Positions 1 through 8,036 of a DNA stretch of 64,000 bases are shown piece after piece (position 1 is the stretch's first letter; each line of letters opens with the position of its first letter). A program made the translations under genes and the position numbers. The notes beneath the pieces were generated by a model. The model worked only from the letters and a program-made list of their open reading frames with translations. It did no database searches and was not told where the DNA came from. Source of the DNA: Puniceicoccaceae bacterium (GTDB taxonomy: Bacteria > Verrucomicrobiota > Verrucomicrobiia > Opitutales > Coraliomargaritaceae); the NCBI GenBank assembly GCA_902603705.1, contig CACKVQ010000002.1, positions 1-64,000 of the forward strand, written 5' to 3'.

Positions 1-896
1 ACGAACCAAGCTTGATTGAATGCTTACTGGACGGAGACGCTGCAGGGCGCAAGGCGGCGCTAAGAGCTCTGCCACTTGCCTTCAAAGCTGGCCTCGAATT
101 CCGCTTTCTTTTGCTGCCAGACAAGGCCGACCCTGATGACTTATTGCGTGAACATGGCGCTGTAGCGTTAGAAACTCTTAGAAAGAAAGCCAAGAGCGGA
201 ATTGAACTAGCCATAGCCGATAGCTTACCCAAAGATCGCTCACCTACTACCCATGAGAAGACTACTGCGCTAAGCCGGGTATTTGATTTACTACATCATG
301 TTTCCTCTGATGTAGCTCGCGAGGATTATATTCTGATTGCTGCTAGCATTCTAAGAGTGGATTTGCAAGCGGCTTTACGCGATTTCCAGAATACTCCCAC
401 TCCTAGTAATATCAAAAGAACTACAAACGATAGTGCCAAGAGCCCAGAAAGCATTAAAGACCCGCTATTGACACGAGCGACTTGGGAACTACTTTGGCTC
501 GTTTCACATCACCCAGGTTACGGAACTATAATTTCAGAAATAATTGATTACGAATGGATTGATACACTCTCAACGGAAGGTCGATTACTAACCCGTCTCT
601 TAGCAGAGCTACAGGAAGGATTACTGGAAAACAGTGGGCAAATAGATGCTATTATTGATAGTGTAGAAGAAAGGCAATTAATGGCCAATATTCAAGCACG
701 CGAATTAAGTGTCGAAGAGCCAGCTAAGCAAATAAAATTTTGTCTCGAACGACTACGAAGAAAATATGTTGAAGCTCAAATTAAAGAGGTAGAACAAAAA
801 ATTTTTAATACGGATCCTGGGGCACAGATTAAACTAATGCGCGCGCGCAGAGACCTTATAAGTGGGCTCAAAAACCCTCTAAACATCCAATCCTAA
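1..896 (+). CDS. dnaG: DNA primase DnaG, C-terminal part (5' end outside window)
   Basis: DnaG makes the RNA primers for DNA replication. The reading frame is open from base 3, so the start codon and the zinc-binding and first catalytic parts lie upstream of the window. What remains begins inside the Toprim domain: the metal-binding DGD at bases 30-38 followed by AGRKAALRALP, then ADPDDLLREHG, both typical of DnaG. The remaining ~230 residues are weakly conserved and helical, as expected of the DnaB-helicase-binding C-terminal domain. It is followed 34 bases later by rpoD, the arrangement of the macromolecular synthesis operon. The call rests on motifs and on the rpoD neighbour. Confidence 0.93.
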   Translation, partial: EPSLIECLLDGDAAGRKAALRALPLAFKAGLEFRFLLLPDKADPDDLLREHGAVALETLRKKAKSGIELAIADSLPKDRSPTTHEKTTALSRVFDLLHHVSSDVAREDYILIAASILRVDLQAALRDFQNTPTPSNIKRTTNDSAKSPESIKDPLLTRATWELLWLVSHHPGYGTIISEIIDYEWIDTLSTEGRLLTRLLAELQEGLLENSGQIDAIIDSVEERQLMANIQARELSVEEPAKQIKFCLERLRRKYVEAQIKEVEQKIFNTDPGAQIKLMRARRDLISGLKNPLNIQS

Positions 897-930
897 TTAG
901 CACCAATAAACAAATAACACTACATTTATT

Positions 931-2973
931 ATGTCAGCCGCAAAAAAGAAAACCGCACAAAAAAAAGCTCTTATCAAAAAAGTGGCTAAGAAAAAACCCT
1001 CCTCTACGAAATCCGTAAAGAACGTCCCCACAAAAAAGGTAGTTAAGAGAATCCCAGCGAAAAAGGTGGCCAAGAAGAACGCAAAGAACGTCCCCACTAA
1101 AAAGGTAGTTAAGAAAATCCCAGCGAAAAAGGTGGCCAAGAAGAACGCAAAGAACGTCCCCACTAAAAAAGCAGTAAAGAAGCCAGGTCTATCAAATGGT
1201 AAAAAAAAGCAGGACAAAAAGCTAAATGTGGAAGATGATAAAGCACTAGCAGCTGCCACCAGTAAAGTGGTCAAGAAGAGGAAATTATCAACTAGGGCTC
1301 AGGAGAAGCTCAACGAACGCATACGTAAACTGATAAGACTCTCTAAAGAGCAAAGCTTCATCACATATAAGGACATTAATGTAGCTCTACCAGATTCCGT
1401 CAACAATTCGGACGAAATCGAAAATGTCATCTCTATTCTACAAAACCTTGAAGTTGAAATACTGGATGAGAATGAGGTAGAGGCCTTCAAAGCACGCCAA
1501 GAGGAGACGGAAGAAAAAGAGGTCCAAACTTCACAAAATGATATTCTAGATGATCCTGTTCGAATGTATCTGAAGCAGATGGGACAAGTACCCCTTCTGA
1601 CGCGCGAGGAAGAGGTCGCTATTTCTAAACGTATCGAAGCAGCAGAACTGAAAGCCCAAGATGCATTATTCTCCACAGCTTTGACACTCGAATTCCAAAA
1701 TAGTGTGATAAAAAAACTCCTTAACAGAGAAGAACGTTTCGACCGCGTGGTACTAGATAAGAAGATTGTTAGTCGTGAGTCCTACTTCACCAGCCTGCCC
1801 AAACTACTAAAAGAAGCGCACCGATTAGGTGAACGCATCTACGCCGCATGGGATAGTCACATTGAAGCTAGTAACGATTCGAATGCTAAGCGTGCTCGTA
1901 CACGCATGCGCAAATACGAGGAAGAACTTCACAAAGTTCTTCGCAAGTATTGTCTTAAGCTAAAGTGCTTCGAAGACTTCCTAAACAACTTGACGCCCAT
2001 CTACCGCGAAGTCTCAGCTCTCTACGATGATCTAGAGGTAGCAAAAATGGTCTCTTCACGCCGAAAGAAAAAAGTGGACGTTAGAGCAACGAAAAAACGC
2101 TTAAAGGAGATTAGAAACGAATTCAAAATGGACTCTTCCGAATTCATGGAAATTATTCGTGAAGTTCGTCTTGGCATACGTGAAGCACATAAAGCAAAGA
2201 CGGAGATGGTTGAAGCTAATCTCCGGCTAGTCATATCAATTGCGAAGAAATACACGAATCGTGGCCTTTCCTTTCTAGATCTAATTCAAGAGGGCAATAT
2301 GGGACTAATGAAGGCGGTTGAGAAATTCGAATATCGCCGCGGGTATAAGTTCTCCACCTATGCCACTTGGTGGATTCGCCAAGCAATTACTCGGTCAATC
2401 GCCGACCAAGCGCGTACAATCCGTATACCCGTGCATATGATCGAGACCCTCAACAAGGTGATGCAGGTACAGAAACAACTATTACAGGAATTGGGGCACG
2501 AACCGACTGCTGAGGAAGTTGCAGACGAAATGAACCTGCCAATTGATCGGGTGCAGACTATTATGAAAATGGCCCAACAGCCCATCTCATTACAGAGCCC
2601 CGTAGGCGATTCTGAAGATACTAATTTCGGGGATTTCATCGAAGATAAGGGAGCAGAAAACCCATATGATATGACGGCTTATAGCCTTTTAAGAGAAAAG
2701 ATAACAGACGTGCTCGACTCACTGACCGAGCGAGAACGCCGGGTACTATCACTACGCTTCGGGCTCGCCGATGGGTACTCCCGTACGCTCGAGGAAGTCG
2801 GTCGACAGTTCAAGGTTACTCGCGAGAGAATCCGACAAATTGAAGCTAAAGCACTTCGCAAAATGCGCCACCCTACCCGTATCCGACAGTTACATGGCTT
2901 CTTTGAAGGTGACATCAGCCTTGAAAAGCCTGGTATGGACAGTATTAAACGCGAAAATGACAAGCATAAATAA
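931..2973 (+). CDS. rpoD: RNA polymerase primary sigma factor RpoD (sigma-70)
   Basis: Housekeeping sigma factor, 680 residues. Residues 1 to about 115 form a Lys/Ala/Val/Pro-rich extension with tandem repeats ([17 protein letters not shown] units). Region 1.1 follows at about 130-195, then region 1.2 ([19 protein letters not shown]). A nonconserved helical insert precedes region 2, which starts near E428 with [19 protein letters not shown] and contains [21 protein letters not shown]. Region 3 has [14 protein letters not shown]. Region 4, from about 597, has [15 protein letters not shown] and the helix-turn-helix [20 protein letters not shown]. The ATG has no Shine-Dalgarno sequence, only AT-rich bases. 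It most likely shares a transcript with dnaG. The basic tail is the odd feature; such extensions occur in some Verrucomicrobiota and Planctomycetota. Confidence 0.98.
   Translation: MSAAKKKTAQKKALIKKVAKKKPSSTKSVKNVPTKKVVKRIPAKKVAKKNAKNVPTKKVVKKIPAKKVAKKNAKNVPTKKAVKKPGLSNGKKKQDKKLNVEDDKALAAATSKVVKKRKLSTRAQEKLNERIRKLIRLSKEQSFITYKDINVALPDSVNNSDEIENVISILQNLEVEILDENEVEAFKARQEETEEKEVQTSQNDILDDPVRMYLKQMGQVPLLTREEEVAISKRIEAAELKAQDALFSTALTLEFQNSVIKKLLNREERFDRVVLDKKIVSRESYFTSLPKLLKEAHRLGERIYAAWDSHIEASNDSNAKRARTRMRKYEEELHKVLRKYCLKLKCFEDFLNNLTPIYREVSALYDDLEVAKMVSSRRKKKVDVRATKKRLKEIRNEFKMDSSEFMEIIREVRLGIREAHKAKTEMVEANLRLVISIAKKYTNRGLSFLDLIQEGNMGLMKAVEKFEYRRGYKFSTYATWWIRQAITRSIADQARTIRIPVHMIETLNKVMQVQKQLLQELGHEPTAEEVADEMNLPIDRVQTIMKMAQQPISLQSPVGDSEDTNFGDFIEDKGAENPYDMTAYSLLREKITDVLDSLTERERRVLSLRFGLADGYSRTLEEVGRQFKVTRERIRQIEAKALRKMRHPTRIRQLHGFFEGDISLEKPGMDSIKRENDKHK
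1018..1176 (+). repeat. 66-bp tandem repeat inside rpoD 5' end (about 2.4 copies)
   Basis: Copy 1 spans 1018-1083 and copy 2 spans 1084-1149. They are 66 bases long and differ at two positions by my reading (aca/act and aga/aaa codons). A partial third copy begins at 1150 and degrades after about nine codons. Each unit encodes 22 residues of the [21 protein letters not shown] type. The copies are in frame and near-identical in DNA, which points to recent duplication by slippage or recombination within the basic N-terminal extension of RpoD. Confidence 0.9.
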
Positions 2974-2990
2974 ATCTAAGTAACGCTATC

Positions 2991-3401
2991 ATGAACCCAA
3001 AAGCACTCTTTACATTTACTGTTCTTACGTTACTGCTATCGTTGCTCCTAGGTTGCCGAAATACCAACGTGCGAGTGACCAAAGGCGATAAACAGGTCGG
3101 GGCAGCTCCGAGGGGCACACTATATGCGACAAGCGCAGTCACAATCGTCCATGTCGACAAATTTGAGCGTATAGTAACACTGAGCAACGGACAAGAACTC
3201 AACGAATTTACTTTTCTCGAAGCCCAAGACAGTGGAGGAAATAAAACCGCCATGTTAAAAACACGAGCTAATCGAAAGAATGGCCTGCGCACAGCTGATA
3301 TTTTAGAAGGTACCCCAAAAATCAACGACCAAGCTACAGTACTTGGAGCCGAAACAAGTGCGAAGCTCAGAGAGACCTATCGTGACCCAACCGAAGGATA
3401 G
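2991..3401 (+). CDS. Small predicted lipoprotein, function unknown
   Basis: A 136-residue protein with a lipoprotein signal: short charged start, hydrophobic stretch at residues 6-20, then lipobox LLGC with the acylated Cys at residue 22. The mature part (about 115 residues) is polar and probably beta-rich. Phrases such as GTLYATSAVTIVHVDKFERIVTLSNG suggest a small barrel or OB-like fold, but I recognise no family. It starts 17 bases after the rpoD stop, so it is probably cotranscribed with it, and it ends before a hairpin at 3404-3428. Role unknown; the outer-membrane or periplasmic location is inferred from the lipobox. Confidence 0.75.
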   Translation: MNPKALFTFTVLTLLLSLLLGCRNTNVRVTKGDKQVGAAPRGTLYATSAVTIVHVDKFERIVTLSNGQELNEFTFLEAQDSGGNKTAMLKTRANRKNGLRTADILEGTPKINDQATVLGAETSAKLRETYRDPTEG

Positions 3402-3403
3402 GA

Positions 3404-3428
3404 TCTTAGTAAAACTCCGTTACTAAGA
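3404..3428 (+). terminator. Possible transcription terminator hairpin after the lipoprotein gene
   Basis: A perfect nine-base stem (TCTTAGTAA with TTACTAAGA) closes a seven-base loop, starting three bases after the lipoprotein stop codon. It is AT-rich, and the downstream T run is short (CTTTTGC), so it is a weak intrinsic terminator at best. Its position at the end of dnaG-rpoD-lipoprotein and before tatA fits a transcript end. Confidence 0.4.
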
Positions 3429-3476
3429 ATGATCTTTTGCATTTACTACTTAAACTCACATCTGTAAATTAAAACC

Positions 3477-3797
3477 ATGTACAAATTAGCCTTCTTGCAA
3501 AATATCAACGGGCCAGAGATTCTGTTGATCTTCCTTATCGTTTTACTTCTCTTTGGAGCAAAGCGTCTACCTGACTTATTCAAGTCTTTCGGTAAGTCCA
3601 TTAGAGAGTTTAAAAAAGCTACCTCTGAGATTGAGGATGACTTTCGTACCGCAATGGACGAGATACCAACTGAGAAGCAATCCACGCCCGTGCCATCTAC
3701 CGCGCAGCCCAAGCCGACACAAGTTGCGTCCGAGCCTGTAGACACTGACACTAATACTGTTAAAGTTTCTAAAGAAGAAAATTCTAATAATCAATAA
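3477..3797 (+). CDS. tatA: Twin-arginine translocase subunit TatA/E
   Basis: Tat pathway subunit that forms the channel for export of folded proteins across the inner membrane. The 106-residue protein has the family layout: one N-terminal membrane helix at about 13-27 (GPEILLIFLIVLLLFGAKR), a hinge with FGAKRLPDLFKSFGKSIREF, then an amphipathic helix and a long polar, Pro/Thr-rich tail. The FG-LP hinge and the following basic helix are diagnostic. It stands alone; no tatB or tatC is nearby. It converges with murJ, with only three bases between the two stop codons, so no separate terminator fits there. Confidence 0.93.
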   Translation: MYKLAFLQNINGPEILLIFLIVLLLFGAKRLPDLFKSFGKSIREFKKATSEIEDDFRTAMDEIPTEKQSTPVPSTAQPKPTQVASEPVDTDTNTVKVSKEENSNNQ

Positions 3798-3800
3798 TCT

Positions 3801-5354
3801 TCACTTAGAGCTTGGGAAATTTCGGACCAGCATCAGCTTCATTATATCCAAGTCCTTAAAACGCAGAAAATAGAGTAGTGCAAAATAGATGATCGCACCA
3901 CCCGGGACGCCAACAGCGACCGTCAAGATTGCGCCTATTTTCGCACCTAGCACTGCCTTAGATACTGCAAAACTTAAAAGCAAGCAAGTGGTGCCCATGA
4001 CCGCTCCAGCTATAATAACTTTAGAGAGTTCTGGAAGTAAGGCGCGAGCATTTAAAGATTCACGCCTTGAGGATAGTGCCCGCCAAAGCAAATAGCTTTG
4101 CATGATGGCGGCCAAGACATTGGCAGCCGCCAATCCTGCTGCGCCTATAAACTGCATTAATATTATACCGGATAATAGGTTAATTACTAGGCAATACACA
4201 GCCACGCGCACAGGAGTAAGCATATCCTTAATAGCATGTAGCCCCCGTGTAACAAAAGTCGCGATTGAGTAGAATGGAAGACCAATACCATAAATAGCTA
4301 AAAGTGGCACAGTGCTATCAACATCACTTTGATTGAAAGCACCCCAGTGAAAGAGGCACTTGATAATTGGGTCACCCAATACAAAGAGGCCAACTGCTGC
4401 CGGTAGCGAAATACCAACGACTAAGCGCAAGCCCTGAAGAAAAGAAGATGAGAAGGCTTGATCGTCTCCCGTGGAGAGTGTTTTCGCTAATAGGGGGAAA
4501 AATACTGTAGAAACTGAAATTATAAATATGCCGAGCGGAAGCTCCATTAGTCGGCTAGCCAAATAAAGAACGGAGACCGCAGACTCATCAAGCGAAAAGG
4601 CTAATAGTCGGGATGTAAGGATATTAGTCTGCAAAATCGCGGCCCCCATAAAACCAGGTAGAAAAAGTTTCCATAACTCACTAATGGCAGTGTCACTCTG
4701 TGCAACCAAGCGAGGACGCCACCCTTGCCGAATAAGATCAATGGAGGGTAGAAGTAACTGTAGTGAGCCACCTATTAATACACTTACACAAAGCCAGTAA
4801 ACAATGCGCGAGGGTTCTGTATCAAGCCAAATACCAGCGACTAGCGCGGTGATCATAGCGAGGTTGAGAACAATTGGTGTCAATGCGGCAGTCGCAAAGC
4901 GACCTAACAGATTCAGCCCTGCACAAGTAATCGCAGCGAGGCAGATTAATAACATGTAAGGGAAAAGCAACACTGCTAATCTAGTGCCGAGTGCCCATCG
5001 TTGCGGCATCCAGTCGCTAGCAGCCGCCCAAGCAAGTATACACATACCTAAACCAACAATTAGTAAGAGTGCGAGAAAGAGGCGAAGTAAAACCTGATTT
5101 AGAAAACGAAATGCGCTAGTATGACCTTTTTTCTCTAATATGTCAGAGAAGAGCGGTACTACTGCAGAAGTCAATGCACCCTCCCCAAGTAAACGACGAA
5201 AAAGGTTGGGCAATGTAAAAGCCAGAATGAAGGCTGAATTCCAAAGACTAGCTCCTAATGTAGCAAATACCAGAACATCGCGTAATAATCCCAGAAAGCG
5301 GGAGACTATAGTCGAAAAACTGATAATAGCTATATTTTTAAAATTCTTCAACAT
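3801..5354 (-). CDS. murJ: Lipid II flippase MurJ (MviN family)
   Basis: Integral membrane protein of 517 residues, the usual family length, expected to have 14 membrane helices. It moves the peptidoglycan precursor lipid II to the periplasmic face of the inner membrane. The N terminus carries the family signature (IVSRFLGLLRDVLVFATLG, then LPNLFRRLLGEGALTSAVVP), and hydrophobic helices are spread over the whole length. It reads toward tatA. The 112 bases between it and pta hold the promoters of both. The ATG at 5354 has no visible ribosome-binding site. Confidence 0.95.
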   Translation of the reverse strand: MLKNFKNIAIISFSTIVSRFLGLLRDVLVFATLGASLWNSAFILAFTLPNLFRRLLGEGALTSAVVPLFSDILEKKGHTSAFRFLNQVLLRLFLALLLIVGLGMCILAWAAASDWMPQRWALGTRLAVLLFPYMLLICLAAITCAGLNLLGRFATAALTPIVLNLAMITALVAGIWLDTEPSRIVYWLCVSVLIGGSLQLLLPSIDLIRQGWRPRLVAQSDTAISELWKLFLPGFMGAAILQTNILTSRLLAFSLDESAVSVLYLASRLMELPLGIFIISVSTVFFPLLAKTLSTGDDQAFSSSFLQGLRLVVGISLPAAVGLFVLGDPIIKCLFHWGAFNQSDVDSTVPLLAIYGIGLPFYSIATFVTRGLHAIKDMLTPVRVAVYCLVINLLSGIILMQFIGAAGLAAANVLAAIMQSYLLWRALSSRRESLNARALLPELSKVIIAGAVMGTTCLLLSFAVSKAVLGAKIGAILTVAVGVPGGAIIYFALLYFLRFKDLDIMKLMLVRNFPSSK

Positions 5355-5463
5355 CTGTTTAGAGGAAAGATTGAAAAGTTATTCTTACTACTAAATAAAG
5401 AACTACCGCTCGAAAAGCTTTGGCAAATTTATATTTGTTCCTACTAATCTAAAACAACTAATG

Positions 5464-5469
5464 TATAAT
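5464..5469 (+). promoter_or_regulatory. Candidate -10 element (TATAAT) for pta
   Basis: A consensus TATAAT stands 37 bases before the pta ATG, in the divergent murJ-pta gap. No good -35 hexamer sits at 16-18 bases upstream (the 17-base position reads AATCTA-like sequence), so the assignment rests on the -10 alone. Confidence 0.3.
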
Positions 5470-5506
5470 TAGAGGTAAGTACTCCAGCCAGAAGAATATT
5501 TTCATT

Positions 5507-6577
5507 ATGTCACTAATTTCAAAACTTACTGTTCGCCTAAAGCGTCATCCGAAGCGCGTCGTCTTTCCCGAGGGAAGCGATCCTCGTATCTTGCAGGCTG
5601 CCCGACAATTTACCTCAAATGGTTTAGGTGTTCCCATCCTGCTAGGCAATCGCGCAAAGATCAAATCTAACGCCGAAAAGCTAAATATTAATTTAGAGCA
5701 CATTCGTATCATCGAACCCGCTCTAAGCGATGAGTGGGATGGTTTCGTTAAGCAATTCCAAGGCTTACGCCGTTTTAGTAATCTTAACGAGAAAGATGCA
5801 GAACAATATTTAGAAGACACTAATTATTTTGCTACTATGATGCTCGCGACTGCCCAAGCTGATGCATTGGTCTCTGGCGCTACGAGCAATGCATCCAGCG
5901 CTTTACGCCCTGTTCTTCAAATTATTCCACTCCTTCCTGAAGTCTCGACCATGTCCTCGTTAAATATTTTTGATCTAAAGGACCATGATACAGGAAAAGA
6001 CCGTGAGCTTTTCCTCGCCGATTGCGCTGTGGTGCCCGATCCTACAAGCGAGCAACTCTCTGACATTGCAATAACGACAGCTGCACTGCGTTTCCACTTA
6101 ACTAACAAGAAACCTCACGTGGCACTGCTCAGTTATTCCAGTAGAAGTACAACGAGCAATAACCCCACTGTAGCAAAGATGAAGGCAGCTACGCAAATGG
6201 CCCGTAAAAAAGCCCTGGCTCTAGGACTGCCGATGGAGATAGATGGAGAATTACAAGTGGATGCTGCTCTAGATCCCATAACTGCTAGGACAAAAAAAGT
6301 CGACGGGCCAGTGGCTGGCTTAGCGGATGTTCTCATATTTCCAGATCTACACTCCGCTAATATCGCCTCAAAACTAGTAGACACCTTGACCCGCGCTCGT
6401 AACTACGGTCCAATTCTAACAGGACTATCTAAACCAGCTGCAGAGATTAGCCGAGGTGCTACAGCCAGTGATATTTTCGGCACCGCTGTGATGGTTGCAT
6501 CACAATCAATTGATCATATGCTACTCTACCCCACCGATAACTGCGAGGATCTTAATGAGGATATCACTGGGATATAA
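5507..6577 (+). CDS. pta: Phosphate acetyltransferase, catalytic PTA_PTB domain
   Basis: Converts acetyl-CoA and phosphate to acetyl phosphate and CoA (acetate metabolism). The 356-residue protein matches the short, single-domain form: N-terminal PKRVVFPEGSDPRILQAARQ, then DALVSGATSNASSALRPVLQ, LFLADCAVVPDPTSEQLSDIA, LLSYSSRSTTSN and GELQVDAALDP, ending with FPDLHSANIASKL and GPILTGLSKPAAEISRGATASDI. All are hallmarks of the PTA/PTB fold. In enterobacterial Pta this domain is fused behind a BioD-like/DRTGG region; here that region is the next gene. No ackA is present in the window. Confidence 0.95.
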   Translation: MSLISKLTVRLKRHPKRVVFPEGSDPRILQAARQFTSNGLGVPILLGNRAKIKSNAEKLNINLEHIRIIEPALSDEWDGFVKQFQGLRRFSNLNEKDAEQYLEDTNYFATMMLATAQADALVSGATSNASSALRPVLQIIPLLPEVSTMSSLNIFDLKDHDTGKDRELFLADCAVVPDPTSEQLSDIAITTAALRFHLTNKKPHVALLSYSSRSTTSNNPTVAKMKAATQMARKKALALGLPMEIDGELQVDAALDPITARTKKVDGPVAGLADVLIFPDLHSANIASKLVDTLTRARNYGPILTGLSKPAAEISRGATASDIFGTAVMVASQSIDHMLLYPTDNCEDLNEDITGI

Positions 6578-6611
6578 TCCATAGGAAACGCCCATTCTTT
6601 CAGATTATTCT

Positions 6612-7787
6612 ATGCCAAAATCTTTAAGAGATTTCACCGAAAAAGATGATAAGGAAGTCTTAGTTGCTCCGCGCAATAAGACTACTAAGCGCATCTTTAT
6701 AGCAGCTACCCGCATGAATGACGGGAAAACTACTACGACCTTGGGTTTATTTTCAGCACTGCGTAGTAAAACTGAGCGAGTAGGCTTTATTAAACCAGTA
6801 GGCCAGCGCTTTGTTGAAGTCGATGGATATAATATTGATGAAGACTCCGTCCTATTAGATCAGGTATTTGATGTAAAGACTCCCATCCAAGCGATGAGCC
6901 CGATTACAATTCATCCCAGCTTCACGCGTGATTATCTGGATGAGCCCGAAGACCACCAGGGCATATTAATAGATAGAATGTGCCGAGCTTTCGACAGAGC
7001 AGCTTTTGAGCAAGATTACATTATAACTGAAGGCACCGGTCATGCGGGTGTGGGTGCTGTTTTCAACATGTCTAACGCTGAGGTAGCTAAATGTTTTAAC
7101 GCTAAGGTTATTATTGTAGCCAGTGGCGGAATTGGGCGGCCAATTGATGAGATAGCCTTAAACAAGGCTGTATTTGAAGCTGCTGGCGTCCAAGTAATCG
7201 GAGCGATCATAAATAAAGTTGAACCCAAAAAGCTTGATATGATTAAGAGGTATTGTGGTATCGCATTAAGTCGTATGGACATACCACTTATTGGGTGTAT
7301 CCCACACGAGGGAAAACTAACTCAACCTAATTTACAGCAAGTAGTTAAAGAAACTAAGGGTAGTTGGCTTAATGCTGAGGCTACTGGTCGTAGTAATAGA
7401 ATTAATAAAGTTATTATTGGTGCGATGGCAGCCAAAGGACTAGTTAAGCATCTGGATACAGGTCTACTTATTATCACACCTGGGGACCGAGAAGACATCA
7501 TCTTGACAGTAATTGCCACTGCTAGCCTTGCTGAGCATAAAGACATCGCTGGTATAATTCTCACTCGCAGTACACTTCCCGACAAAAAGTTAATGGAGAT
7601 GCTCGCTCAGACAAAAATTCCTGTCGTCTTGTGCGGAGAGGATAGTTACGAAGTAGCTTCAAAAGTAAACAAAATGACAGTGAAGACACAACCAGAGGAC
7701 CAAGATAAGATACCTATTATTAAGGAACTTGTTACAAAAAATATCGACCTCGAGACGATTTTAAGTGCTTTTGAAGCACAAGGATAA
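6612..7787 (+). CDS. BioD-like/DRTGG protein, stand-alone equivalent of the N-terminal half of long-form Pta
   Basis: A 391-residue cytoplasmic protein, 34 bases behind pta. Residues about 27-230 form a dethiobiotin-synthetase-like P-loop domain: nucleotide loop AATRMNDGKTTTTLGL (K39), then RVGFIKPVGQRF and IITEGTGHAGVG. Residues about 250-370 form a DRTGG-type domain (INKVIIGAMAAKG, LLIITPGDREDIIL, AGIILTRSTLPDKKLMEML). This order is that of the regulatory half of long Pta proteins, where it modulates phosphotransacetylase activity. With the catalytic half encoded directly upstream, the two products probably act together. A free-standing cobyrinate- or dethiobiotin-type ligase is less likely because of the DRTGG part and the neighbour. 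Confidence 0.85.
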   Translation: MPKSLRDFTEKDDKEVLVAPRNKTTKRIFIAATRMNDGKTTTTLGLFSALRSKTERVGFIKPVGQRFVEVDGYNIDEDSVLLDQVFDVKTPIQAMSPITIHPSFTRDYLDEPEDHQGILIDRMCRAFDRAAFEQDYIITEGTGHAGVGAVFNMSNAEVAKCFNAKVIIVASGGIGRPIDEIALNKAVFEAAGVQVIGAIINKVEPKKLDMIKRYCGIALSRMDIPLIGCIPHEGKLTQPNLQQVVKETKGSWLNAEATGRSNRINKVIIGAMAAKGLVKHLDTGLLIITPGDREDIILTVIATASLAEHKDIAGIILTRSTLPDKKLMEMLAQTKIPVVLCGEDSYEVASKVNKMTVKTQPEDQDKIPIIKELVTKNIDLETILSAFEAQG

Positions 7788-7797
7788 ACTCTGAAAC

Positions 7798-8028
7798 ATG
7801 CCAACTAAAAAAAATAAACCCACTTTCGAAGACTCTGTAGCTCGCCTTGAGGCGCTAATCGAAGCTATGGAAAACGGTGATACACCACTAGCTGAGTTAG
7901 TCGCTCAATTTGAGGAAGGCTCTAAACTACTCAAAGATTGCCAAGCCCAATTAACGGAAGCCGAACTCAAAATCGAACAGCACAATACTAAAAACGCAAA
8001 GATTGAACCTTTCGAATACGGAGGGTAG
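7798..8028 (+). CDS. xseB: Exodeoxyribonuclease VII small subunit
   Basis: Small regulatory subunit of ExoVII, a single-strand DNA exonuclease. The 76-residue protein has the usual size and pattern: FEDSVARLEALIEAMENGD, then PLAELVAQFEEGSKLLKDCQ and a second amphipathic helix ending in LKIEQ. It lies 10 bases after the DRTGG gene and 8 bases before dxs. The xseB-dxs linkage is common, usually with ispA between; ispA is absent here. No xseA is seen in the window. Confidence 0.93.
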   Translation: MPTKKNKPTFEDSVARLEALIEAMENGDTPLAELVAQFEEGSKLLKDCQAQLTEAELKIEQHNTKNAKIEPFEYGG

Positions 8029-8036
8029 AATAAGCT

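Noticed and set aside
1018-1176. CRISPR-like array
   Set aside because: In-frame tandem protein-coding repeats with no spacers; the same holds for 38281-38406.
897-1274. 125-codon minus-strand frame rich in Phe/Leu
   Set aside because: Antisense of the Lys-rich repeats of rpoD (AAA/AAG reversed give Phe/Leu); no independent support.
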